DNA from: an uncultured Psychroserpens sp.
Lineage (GTDB): Bacteria > Bacteroidota > Bacteroidia > Flavobacteriales > Flavobacteriaceae
Length of the DNA stretch: 64,000 bases
Assembly: GCF_947501425.1 (NCBI RefSeq)
Contig: NZ_CANMVN010000003.1
Location: 186,001 to 250,000, forward strand
Direction of reading: 5' to 3'
In this document: positions 20,287 to 29,374 of the stretch, piece after piece
How positions within the stretch are numbered: the first letter of the stretch is position 1
How the letters are laid out: every line of letters starts with the position of its first letter
Notes under the pieces: generated by a model
The model's database searches: none
Seen by the model: only the letters and a program-made list of their open reading frames with translations
Told to the model about the DNA's origin: nothing
Made by a program: the position numbers and the translations under genes

Positions 20287-21111
20287 TCGTATGCCATCAG
20301 ATTCAATAGTAATCAGGCGTTTTTTATAGAGTGTTCCAATAGCTTTTTTAAATGTTTTTTTGCTCATTTGCAGCTCTTGTTTGATATCATCTGGATTAGA
20401 TTTATCGTTAAGCGGCAGGAAACCATCAGGACTATCTTCTAAATATTGCATAACTATATCAGCATTTGGCTCGATTTTGCGGTAACCTATCTTACCTAAA
20501 ACGATATCAAGTTTATTATCGTGTCGTACTTTCTTTACATATCCTTTGAGACGATCACCAACACTTATGTCTTTAAATATATCTTCTGAAAATATTAATC
20601 CCAAATGTTGGTTATTGACTATAACATTCATTCCCAATTCTGATGGATGTGATACAATAAGATCTACTTCATCAAATTGCTGAACTGTAAGTTTAGTATT
20701 GTCCAGAAAACGGTTAGTTTTACTGGAAGCTACTAATCTATCGGTTTCTTCATCGAGATAACAATACACCAAATACCAACCTCCTGCTTTCATTTTAAAG
20801 GCCTGTTCCTTAAACGGGCAAAAAAGCTCTTTAACCATTCCCCAATCGAGAAAAGCACCATGAGATGTAACTTGATTACATCTAAGCAAAGCAAAATCAT
20901 CACGAACAATGTATGGATCGTCTGTAACAGCAACTGGACGTTCTTCATTGTCCAAATAGACAAAAACTTCTATTTTTTCCCATATTTGAAACGATTCTGG
21001 AACATAACGGTTAGGCAGCAAAACCTCATTGTTTTCGGTATCTGCTAAATATAGACCTTGATCAGTTTCACGAATTATGTCAAGTGTATTATAGTCTCCA
21101 ATTCTTATCAT
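20275..21111 (-). CDS. S1-domain RNA-binding protein (CvfB-like)
   Basis: MIRIGDYNTLDIIRETDQGLYL, C-terminal winged helix ELQMSKKTFKKAIGTLYKKRLI. Confidence 0.85.
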   Translation of the reverse strand: MIRIGDYNTLDIIRETDQGLYLADTENNEVLLPNRYVPESFQIWEKIEVFVYLDNEERPVAVTDDPYIVRDDFALLRCNQVTSHGAFLDWGMVKELFCPFKEQAFKMKAGGWYLVYCYLDEETDRLVASSKTNRFLDNTKLTVQQFDEVDLIVSHPSELGMNVIVNNQHLGLIFSEDIFKDISVGDRLKGYVKKVRHDNKLDIVLGKIGYRKIEPNADIVMQYLEDSPDGFLPLNDKSNPDDIKQELQMSKKTFKKAIGTLYKKRLITIESDGIRLVE

Positions 21112-21144
21112 GGGTCAAAGATACAGATATTAGTATTGAGAACT

Positions 21145-21182
21145 AAAAAAAGCGTTACAATTCTATAGAACCATAACGCTTT
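21145..21182. terminator. Hairpin terminator
   Basis: AAAAAAAGCGTTA-N16-TAACGCTTT. Confidence 0.6.
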
Positions 21183-21203
21183 GAATATTTTAAAAAAATC
21201 AGA

Positions 21204-21542
21204 TTAATATGCTGATTCTTTTTTGAAATGCTTTGTTAGTAAATAATACACAACAGCTCTGTATTTATTTCTGTTAGATTTTCCGTAAGTCTCCATGACT
21301 GAATCAATACCTTTATCTAGATCTGCGCTATCTTTTAACCCTAATTTTTTAATTAAAAAATTATTTTTAACAGTCGCTAATTCTGATTCATCAGACCCTG
21401 AAACCGTTGCTGCATCAGCATTGTAGATCGATGGACCACAACCAATAGTTACTTTTGTCAATAAATCCATATCAGGATTTACACCACATTTGTCTTTTAA
21501 ATCTGCAGCATACTTTGCTATCAATTCATCTCTTTTACTCAT
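21204..21542 (-). CDS. DUF2853 family protein
   Basis: KRDELIAKYAADLKDKCG...YRAVVYYLLTKHF. Confidence 0.8.
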   Translation of the reverse strand: MSKRDELIAKYAADLKDKCGVNPDMDLLTKVTIGCGPSIYNADAATVSGSDESELATVKNNFLIKKLGLKDSADLDKGIDSVMETYGKSNRNKYRAVVYYLLTKHFKKESAY

Positions 21543-21629
21543 CTTAGTTGTAATTTTTTCTTGTTAATAAATTATTCGGTCTATAAATATAGTTATTTAT
21601 TGGACACATTAAAATGGGTAAAGTCACAT

Positions 21630-23390
21630 TTATTTAATAAACTCAAAATAATTAAGAAGAATTTCGTCGTTTTCTGTTCTAGGTGTAAAAATTTCCATAA
21701 GACGAGGTTGTTTTGAATTTTTATAAAATGATTTCAATGCCATTTGCAATTCATCTTCATTTTTAACTGTTAAGTAGTCAAAATGAAACATCTCACAAAG
21801 CTGTTTAGCTGTTAAGTTGTGTTTAGTCTCAAAGAAATAATCAAAATTGTCAGTATTCTTATGTCCTGGGAGAATTCTGAAAATACCACCTCCCTGATTA
21901 TTGATAAGAATAATTCTGAAATCATTTGGCACATAATTATTCCAAAGCGCATTACTATCGTAAAAGAAACTCAAATCACCAGTAATAAAAGTTGTTTGTT
22001 TTTTTGAAACAACTGCACATCCAATAGCTGTTGATGTGCTTCCATCAATTCCACTAGTTCCTCGATTGCAATATATTTCAAGAGACGAATTCATATTAAA
22101 TAACTGAGCGTAACGTACAGTAGAGCTATTTCCCAATTGCAATATTGATTTATTTGGAAGTGATTTCAACAGCACGCTAAATACTTTAAAATCACTAAAT
22201 GGAATTTGTTTAATATATTCCAAGTGTTTCTTACTACGGTGTTGTTTCACAGTAGACCAAGTATCTAAATAGCTACTTTTAGTAACATGGGTAATCTTTG
22301 GTAAAAACTCTGAAAAGAAATCATTAGGCGTTGCAACAATATGTTTATCTAAACAGAAAAAAGTATCATTGGCTTTTTTCTCATCAATATGCCAATGGTG
22401 TTTTGGCTTGTACTTTCGTAAAAATGCTTTGATCTTTTTAGAGACTACCATTCCTCCTAAAGTAACTAAAATTTCAGGTTGTAACGCTTTAAACTCAGCC
22501 TCATCAAGAGGAGCAATGATCTTATCAATACTTGGTAGGAATTTAGAATGATGCAAATTTGATGTGGTTTCTGTAAAGACGATAACACTGTCGTCCTCAG
22601 CCAATTCATTGAGCCATTGCTGTTCTATTTGGTTTGGCGGCAATACACCAACTAATATCATTTTTTTAGTGGACACATACCATTCATCTATACAATCCTT
22701 AAGTTCTGCCTGATCAATTTTAGGCAATTTAAGATCAATCAAAACAGGTTTAGGGTGAACAGTAGGCTCCTCAACACGCTCATAAAGTGGTTCATCAAAA
22801 GGCACATTGATATGTACTGGGCCTTTTTTCAGTTTAGCTAAACTTAGAGCTTTACTTATTTCTTCTTCATTATACAACTGAATATCTTGTTGTAGCCCTA
22901 AAAACCTTTCTAGCTTGTTCTCAAGGTTCTTAAAAATAGGCAGTTCCTCTTTTTCTGATAATCGATGCTCGTCTTTAAGATCTAATTTTAAATTAGCCGA
23001 ATACAGAATGTGATTCTCATATACATTTTTTTGTTTGATTGTTTGTCCGTCTCCTATCTCAATTAAATGCTTAGGTCTGTCGGCAGATAACACAACCAAA
23101 GGTATGTCACTATAAAAGGTCTCTGAGATTGCTGGATAGTAATTAAGTAATGCACTACCTGAGGTACAAACAACAGCAACAGGTTCTTGTAATTGTTGTG
23201 CAATTCCCATAGCAAAAAAGGCCGCACAACGCTCATCAACAATACTGTAACAATGAAAAAATTCATCATTTGTAAAACCAATAGTGAGTGGTGCATTTCT
23301 ACTTCCAGGAGAAATTACAATATGCTTAATATTTTTGAGTTTACACAACTGAACCACAGTTTGTGCAAGCGGAATTTTAGGGTACTTCAT
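21630..23390 (-). CDS. menD: 2-succinyl-5-enolpyruvyl-6-hydroxy-3-cyclohexene-1-carboxylate synthase
   Basis: ThDP enzyme: VISPGSRNAPLTIGF, DERCAAFFAMGIA, NRGTSGIDGSTSTAIG, GDLSFFYDSNALWN. Confidence 0.93.
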   Translation of the reverse strand: MKYPKIPLAQTVVQLCKLKNIKHIVISPGSRNAPLTIGFTNDEFFHCYSIVDERCAAFFAMGIAQQLQEPVAVVCTSGSALLNYYPAISETFYSDIPLVVLSADRPKHLIEIGDGQTIKQKNVYENHILYSANLKLDLKDEHRLSEKEELPIFKNLENKLERFLGLQQDIQLYNEEEISKALSLAKLKKGPVHINVPFDEPLYERVEEPTVHPKPVLIDLKLPKIDQAELKDCIDEWYVSTKKMILVGVLPPNQIEQQWLNELAEDDSVIVFTETTSNLHHSKFLPSIDKIIAPLDEAEFKALQPEILVTLGGMVVSKKIKAFLRKYKPKHHWHIDEKKANDTFFCLDKHIVATPNDFFSEFLPKITHVTKSSYLDTWSTVKQHRSKKHLEYIKQIPFSDFKVFSVLLKSLPNKSILQLGNSSTVRYAQLFNMNSSLEIYCNRGTSGIDGSTSTAIGCAVVSKKQTTFITGDLSFFYDSNALWNNYVPNDFRIILINNQGGGIFRILPGHKNTDNFDYFFETKHNLTAKQLCEMFHFDYLTVKNEDELQMALKSFYKNSKQPRLMEIFTPRTENDEILLNYFEFIK

Positions 23391-23486
23391 CTAATGACAA
23401 AGTTATTTAATTTACGGGTCAAAAAAAACAAGAATTACTACAATTAATTTACTAACTTTCACAACTTTATAATCAATTCAAAAAAC

Positions 23487-26400
23487 ATGAAAATTAATTC
23501 CCTCATTTTTCTTCTCAGCATTGTTTTTATTGCAAATACCACAAACGCTCAACAACCCGAAAATCTCTGGCTAAGACATACCGCAATTTCTCCTAACGGA
23601 AATCAAATAGCATTTACTTATAATGCTGATATCTATGTGGTTTCGGTCAATGGTGGAAAAGCAACCAGACTTACAAGTCATAGTGCATACGACACGAAAC
23701 CAGTTTGGTCTCATGATGGTAAACAAATTGCATTTGCTTCAAACAGACATGGTAATTTTGACGTGTATGTGATGACTGCCAACGGAACCAATGTAAAACG
23801 GTTGACCTTCCATTCGGCAGATGATATGCCTACAGATTTCTCACAAAATAATGATGCAGTTTGGTTTAATAGTATTCGTCTTGATGGAGAAAAATCTTTG
23901 TTGTTTCACAGACTTGGGGAGTTATATAGCGTTGATCTTTCTGCTTCCATGCCAAAGCAAATATCAAGTTTTCCAGCTTATGAAGCTAAAAATAACGCCA
24001 AAGGCGATATGATTTTTGAAGAAATAAAAGGTTATGAAGACGAATGGCGTAAACATCACACCTCTTCGGTTACGAGAGATATATGGATAAAATCAACATC
24101 GGGACAATACACAAAACTTTCAGATTTTAAAGGCGAAAACCGTAACCCTGTTTTTGGTCCTGGTGATACTTTTTATTATTTATCAGAACGCTCAGGAACA
24201 TTTAACGTTTTCAGCTCTACGCTTTCTGATCCAGGTTTGGCTGTTCAGGTTTCAGATTTCAAAATGCATCCCGTGAGGCACCTTTCAGTATCAAACAATA
24301 ATATCCTTTGTTATAGTTTTAATGGAGCTATTTACACTCAAAATATTGGTGAGTCTCCAAAAAAATTGAATGTCAATGTTGGAGGTGATCAATCACTAAT
24401 GGATAATGAGCTTCTTTTTGTCAACGGAAATGTAACAGATATGGTTCCCTCTCCCAACGGAAAAGAATTGATATTTATTCATCGAGGCGATGTATTTGTT
24501 ACTTCAGTAGATGGAAGCCTAACACGACGATTAACCGAAACTCCAGAACAGGAACGCAGTATCGATATTAGTCCAGATGGAAGAACTATTGTATATGCAG
24601 GCGAACGAAATAACAGCTGGAATTTGTACACACAAACCATAGCAAATAAAGACGAAAAGTATTTTGTAAATGCTATAGAACTCAAAGAAGAGGTATTACT
24701 CGAAGATTCTTCGGAGAGCTTCCAACCTCTATTTTCTCCAACTGGTGAAGAGGTAGCGTATTTAGAAGAGCGCACTAAATTGAGAACGATAAATGTAAAA
24801 ACGAAAAAAGTAACCGTTATTCATAATGGTGAAAAACATTTCTCGTATGCTGATGGTGACCAAGAATTTCAATGGAGTCCTGATGGTAAATGGCTTGCCA
24901 TAACCTTTTATCCTGACCAATATTGGTTTGGTGAAATAGGCATTTTAAAAGCCGATGGCACAGGAGAACTTATCAATGTATCAAAAAGTGGATTTAGTGA
25001 TTTCTCACCACAATGGTCTCTTGACGGTTCTATATTGTATTGGGCTTCAGATCGAAATGGTATGCATAGTGTAGCTAAAACTGGTCCGTCACAATTAGAT
25101 GTATATGGTGTGTTTTTAACTCAGAAAGCTTTTGATAAATTCAAATTGAATAAAGATGAATTTTCATTTATGGTAGATGAAAAAACAGACGACAAGAAAG
25201 ATGAAGACGCAAAGAAAGGCGATAAAAAGAAAGATAAAGATGCTAAAGACAAGGCAAAGGAATTAAAACCAATTACTATTGAATTTGACAATCTTCATAA
25301 GCGTAAAGCAAAACTTTCATTATTCTCAACGCGCTTATCTGATATGTTAATCACCAAAGATTCAAAATCGTTGTTATATCTTGGTCGTGTTGACAATCAG
25401 GCAAATTTATGGAAACTCGATCTTCGTACGAAAGAGATCAAGTCTTTGGGTAAATATGGACGTGGTGGTTCTATGGTGTTTGGCAAAGATGCTAAAGAAG
25501 TGTTCATACTGAGTGGCGGACGAATTTCTAAAGTTGAAGTTGGATCTGGTAAGAAAACTTCTGTAGGAATTAAAGATGAAATGTCATTCAATTTATCTGC
25601 CGAACGTTTATACCTCATGGATCATGTGTCTCGACAGGTGAAGAAAAAATTTCTCGATCCTAAGCTCCATGGAGCGCCTTGGGATGAATTATCTTCAAAC
25701 TATAAAAAGTTTGTGCAACACGTGAACAACGACTACGACTTTAAAGATATCTTAGGTGAACTTTTAGGTGAACTTAATGCTTCGCACACTGGTGCGCGAT
25801 TTAGAGCATCAAATAGTAAAGGTGACCAAACAGCATCCTTAGGAGTTTTTGTTGATGACACACATTCAGGAAACGGTATCAAAATCTCTGAAGTCATTGA
25901 AGGAAGTCCGTTGATTAACAGTGATAAAAAAGTAAAAGCTGGTGTTATTATTGAAGCTATCGACGGAGAAACCATTGCACAAAATAGCAATTATTATAAA
26001 TTATTAAATAGAAAATCTGGAGATGCAATAACCATTGCTTATTACAATCCTTCAACCAAAAACAGATGGAAAGAACGTGTAAAGCCAATTTCAATTGGTG
26101 CCGAAAATGAATTACGTTACCAACGATGGATCAAGAAAAATCGTGAGATGGTACACAAATTATCAAATAATCAAATTGGTTATATGCATATTAGAAACAT
26201 GAGTGATGGAAGCTTTAGAGAGTTTTTAGAAGAGGTCATGGGAGAAGAAGTGAACAAAAAAGCATTAGTTGTAGATACGCGTTTTAATGGTGGTGGTGAT
26301 CTGGTAGATGACGTGACGACATTCTTAAGTGGTAAAAAATATATGGAATTCCAAAACGGCGGGAAAATTGTTGGTATGGAATCTCAACGTCGTTGGACCA

Positions 26401-26720
26401 AACCAAGTATTATGCTTGTCGGCGAATCTAACTATTCTGATGCGCATTGTACTCCTGCTGGATATAAAGATTTAAAGATTGGTAAACTAGTAGGAATGCC
26501 TGTTCCTGGAACTTGTAGTTTTGTATGGTGGGAACGCATTCAAAATGGTATCGTCTTCGGAATTCCTAACATGCAGGTATTAGATATTAAAGGCGATGTT
26601 CTAGAAAATAAAGAACTACTTCCAGATATTCAGGTAAAAAATGGATTTGACAACATCACTAATGGAAAGGATGAACAAATTGAAGCTGCAGTTAGAGAAT
26701 TGTTGAAGTCTGTGGATTAA
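23487..26720 (+). CDS. Tricorn-like S41 protease: TolB-type beta-propeller, PDZ, S41 domain, secreted
   Basis: WSHDGKQIAFASNRHGNFDVYVM repeats, PDZ-like SLGVFVDDTH...IKISEVIEGSP, VVDTRFNGGGDLVDDVTTFLSG; signal peptide. Confidence 0.88.
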   Translation: MKINSLIFLLSIVFIANTTNAQQPENLWLRHTAISPNGNQIAFTYNADIYVVSVNGGKATRLTSHSAYDTKPVWSHDGKQIAFASNRHGNFDVYVMTANGTNVKRLTFHSADDMPTDFSQNNDAVWFNSIRLDGEKSLLFHRLGELYSVDLSASMPKQISSFPAYEAKNNAKGDMIFEEIKGYEDEWRKHHTSSVTRDIWIKSTSGQYTKLSDFKGENRNPVFGPGDTFYYLSERSGTFNVFSSTLSDPGLAVQVSDFKMHPVRHLSVSNNNILCYSFNGAIYTQNIGESPKKLNVNVGGDQSLMDNELLFVNGNVTDMVPSPNGKELIFIHRGDVFVTSVDGSLTRRLTETPEQERSIDISPDGRTIVYAGERNNSWNLYTQTIANKDEKYFVNAIELKEEVLLEDSSESFQPLFSPTGEEVAYLEERTKLRTINVKTKKVTVIHNGEKHFSYADGDQEFQWSPDGKWLAITFYPDQYWFGEIGILKADGTGELINVSKSGFSDFSPQWSLDGSILYWASDRNGMHSVAKTGPSQLDVYGVFLTQKAFDKFKLNKDEFSFMVDEKTDDKKDEDAKKGDKKKDKDAKDKAKELKPITIEFDNLHKRKAKLSLFSTRLSDMLITKDSKSLLYLGRVDNQANLWKLDLRTKEIKSLGKYGRGGSMVFGKDAKEVFILSGGRISKVEVGSGKKTSVGIKDEMSFNLSAERLYLMDHVSRQVKKKFLDPKLHGAPWDELSSNYKKFVQHVNNDYDFKDILGELLGELNASHTGARFRASNSKGDQTASLGVFVDDTHSGNGIKISEVIEGSPLINSDKKVKAGVIIEAIDGETIAQNSNYYKLLNRKSGDAITIAYYNPSTKNRWKERVKPISIGAENELRYQRWIKKNREMVHKLSNNQIGYMHIRNMSDGSFREFLEEVMGEEVNKKALVVDTRFNGGGDLVDDVTTFLSGKKYMEFQNGGKIVGMESQRRWTKPSIMLVGESNYSDAHCTPAGYKDLKIGKLVGMPVPGTCSFVWWERIQNGIVFGIPNMQVLDIKGDVLENKELLPDIQVKNGFDNITNGKDEQIEAAVRELLKSVD

Positions 26721-26738
26721 GGTTAAATCAAATTATAA

Positions 26739-27089
26739 ATGTCAAAAACCCAATATCGTGTTTATGTTGTAGAGTTATCTAAACGTGTATTTACAGAACA
26801 CGCCAGATTTCGAAATGCTAATCCCCAATTTAATGGTGTGTTGCAATGCTTATATGTTGGTATGACCAGTAAGACACCCAAGGAACGCTTTTTACAACAT
26901 AAAACAGGTTACAGGAATAAGAAAGGCTACAAACTCTCCTCTAATATTGTTGAGAAATACGGCTTGTATTTGAGACCAAGTTTATACAATCACATAGAAC
27001 CCATGGCAACGAGAGCTGAGGCTTTAAAGATGGAAGAAACTCTGGCATTAGAGTTGCGACGACAACGTTATGCGGTATGGTTTAATTAA
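26739..27089 (+). CDS. Short GIY-YIG-like domain protein
   Basis: YRVYVVELS...CLYVGMTSKTPKERFLQHKTG...EALKMEETLALELRR. Confidence 0.6.
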   Translation: MSKTQYRVYVVELSKRVFTEHARFRNANPQFNGVLQCLYVGMTSKTPKERFLQHKTGYRNKKGYKLSSNIVEKYGLYLRPSLYNHIEPMATRAEALKMEETLALELRRQRYAVWFN

Positions 27090-28210
27090 GTCAATACAGA
27101 CAACATAGTCTGCGCCTTATTAACTGTTTCATCCCACTCTTCTAAGGGATTTGAATCTTTGGTAACTCCGCCTCCAACGTAAATCATAGCGTGTTGGTCC
27201 TTGATTTGCATACAGCGTAAATTCACATACAACTGACTAGTAGTTTTTACTGAAGCATATGCATTATTCTCAACATTTCGTCGATTGGTATTTCTAGTCT
27301 TTGTGGTTTTAATATTGAGTTCTCCCAAAAATCCAGTATAAAATTCTCTGTTGTAATTCTCATTAGACAAGATAAATGCTTTGGCGTTGTGTTTTGGTAA
27401 TCCACAAACAGCAGGTGTTGGATGTAAGGTATGAATTACATCTTTTAAACAATCAGGTTTTAAGGTGCCAAAAATTTCAGATTTCAAATGTAATAATTGT
27501 CCGGCTCTAATGGTCATAGCCTCTGTGCTATTTAAACGCTCTACAAATGGTTTTAAACCATCAATTATAAAATCGGTTACAAACTGTTGCTCCTCTTTAT
27601 TTTTTAAATTCCAATCTACATTAAGATGGCCATTGTAAGGTTGTGTTCCAGCCAATGACATGGTTTTAAAACGTTGTCCTTCTACATTTAAAAGTGTTTC
27701 AGGAGTAGCACCTAACCACAATCCTATTTCAGGATGATACCAGATATAAACAAAGGCGTTTTGGTAATGGTTTAGTAAGGATTGAAATATGTCTAAAGGT
27801 GTATCTTCGGATATTGGAACAGTTTCAACTCTGGATAACACAATTTTTTTTACGCTATCAGTAGTGATGTGATCGATACCTTTCTGAACCAAATTGACAT
27901 GATGTTCTCGTTTACTCTCATCATGTAGTTCCCGATTGTTCTTTGGGACTATTTCCGAAGAAAAAGACATTTCAGAAGTTATCATATTGCAGTGTTCTGA
28001 AGGAAAGATAATCGTTGCATGTTCAGAATCAAATGGAGAAAATATAAATCCGTTCTCTGAAAAATCATCAACAATATGAATGGTACTATTGTTTTGAAAC
28101 AAAGCCTTTACAATGGTCTTATTTGGCTTTCGGTAGGCTACAAAAGGTAATTGAGATGTGTAATGTTTTTCAATATGTAAAAAGAAATCCTTTTCAGACA
28201 TGTGCATCAC
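27086..28210 (-). CDS. menF: Isochorismate synthase
   Basis: Chorismate-binding: WLGATPETLLNVEGQRFKTMSLAGTQ, LHPTPAVCGLPK, REFYTGFLGE. Confidence 0.88.
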   Translation of the reverse strand: MMHMSEKDFFLHIEKHYTSQLPFVAYRKPNKTIVKALFQNNSTIHIVDDFSENGFIFSPFDSEHATIIFPSEHCNMITSEMSFSSEIVPKNNRELHDESKREHHVNLVQKGIDHITTDSVKKIVLSRVETVPISEDTPLDIFQSLLNHYQNAFVYIWYHPEIGLWLGATPETLLNVEGQRFKTMSLAGTQPYNGHLNVDWNLKNKEEQQFVTDFIIDGLKPFVERLNSTEAMTIRAGQLLHLKSEIFGTLKPDCLKDVIHTLHPTPAVCGLPKHNAKAFILSNENYNREFYTGFLGELNIKTTKTRNTNRRNVENNAYASVKTTSQLYVNLRCMQIKDQHAMIYVGGGVTKDSNPLEEWDETVNKAQTMLSVLT

Positions 28211-28629
28211 TTTTTTGGAAGTGAAATGGTTGAGAGTCTACAAATAGATATTAAATTATCATGATCATCTGTTACTCTAATATCCAGAAGTTGCGTCGTT
28301 CTGCCTTTGTGTAAAAATGTAGCTTTAGCGTAAACATGTCCATCTGAGACACTTTTAAGATGATTAGCAGTGATTTCAAGTCCGCGCACAAACATGTTTT
28401 CAATGTCCAAAAATATATGAGAAGCAAAACTACCTACACTTTCGGCTAGAGCAGCAGTAGCGCCTCCGTGTAATACTCCATCTGGTTGGTAAACTCTCGA
28501 ATCAACAGGCATTTTGGCAATCAGAAAATCTTCTCCATAATCTACCATCTCAATATTCAAGGTTTCCATTAAGGTATTTTTACATACTGAATTAGCACGA
28601 GCTAACACCTTCTCTTTAGATAATTGCAT
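28207..28629 (-). CDS. Hotdog thioesterase (PaaI/MenI-like; candidate DHNA-CoA thioesterase)
   Basis: VYQPDGVLHGGATAALAESVGSFAS; ATGA overlap with menF. Confidence 0.82.
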   Translation of the reverse strand: MQLSKEKVLARANSVCKNTLMETLNIEMVDYGEDFLIAKMPVDSRVYQPDGVLHGGATAALAESVGSFASHIFLDIENMFVRGLEITANHLKSVSDGHVYAKATFLHKGRTTQLLDIRVTDDHDNLISICRLSTISLPKK

Positions 28630-28669
28630 AGAAATACTGTATTTTTAAAGTCGATAACAAAAATACAAA

Positions 28670-29305
28670 ATGAATTCTACAGAAAAGGAAATTTCTTATA
28701 CCATTACCAATAGTTATTCTACATTAAACACCTTGACATCTGAGACTAAAAATATTTGGTTTGTATGTCATGGCATGGGGTATTTGAGTCGTTATTTTCT
28801 CAAGTATTTTAGAGGGTTAGACCCAAAAGAAAACTACATTATTGCACCTCAAGCTCAAAGCAAATATTACATCTCACCTCAATTTAAACATGTTGGAGCA
28901 AGCTGGTTAACACGAGAAAACATACTAATGGAAACCGAAAATGTAATGAGGTATTATGACTCAATTTTTGAGCATGAGCAAATTTCCGAAGTTAAGAACC
29001 TTATTGTTTTAGGCTATTCGCAAGGTGTTAGTGTAGCTATGCGTTATGTGTCTAAACGCCAGATCCAATGCTCGCAACTCATCTTGCATTCTGGTGGAAT
29101 TCCAAAAGAGCTTTCAGCAAAAGATTTTGAATTTTTTAATGCTAAGGCTACACTCATTTATGGCACAAACGATGAATATCTCGATGACGCACGAATGGAA
29201 CAAGAATCTAAAAAAGCGAGAGAGTTATTCAATGACAAATTAGAAATTATTCCTTTTGAAGGCGTCCATGAGGTCAATGTTGAATTAATACATAATCTTA
29301 TTTAA
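28670..29305 (+). CDS. Alpha/beta hydrolase (phospholipase/carboxylesterase type)
   Basis: LGYSQGVSVAMRY nucleophile elbow, LIYGTNDEYL, GVHEV. Confidence 0.82.
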   Translation: MNSTEKEISYTITNSYSTLNTLTSETKNIWFVCHGMGYLSRYFLKYFRGLDPKENYIIAPQAQSKYYISPQFKHVGASWLTRENILMETENVMRYYDSIFEHEQISEVKNLIVLGYSQGVSVAMRYVSKRQIQCSQLILHSGGIPKELSAKDFEFFNAKATLIYGTNDEYLDDARMEQESKKARELFNDKLEIIPFEGVHEVNVELIHNLI

Positions 29306-29336
29306 AAAGAGGTAGCCATATAATGACTACCTCTTT
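29304..29336. terminator. Hairpin terminator
   Basis: AAAGAGGTAG-N11-CTACCTCTTT between convergent genes. Confidence 0.65.
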
Positions 29337-29374
29337 ACTAAATAATTAAATTCAAAATGTCTCAGTTTACAGTA

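Noticed and set aside
24479-24775. Antisense ORFs inside the tricorn-like gene (also 25397-25618 and 25733-25990)
   Set aside because: Opposite an intact, domain-containing CDS; no RBS context or recognisable protein.
25180-25270. Lys/Asp-rich low-complexity tract in the tricorn-like protease
   Set aside because: Looks like a flexible linker between propeller and protease domains; not evidence of a mobile or regulatory element.
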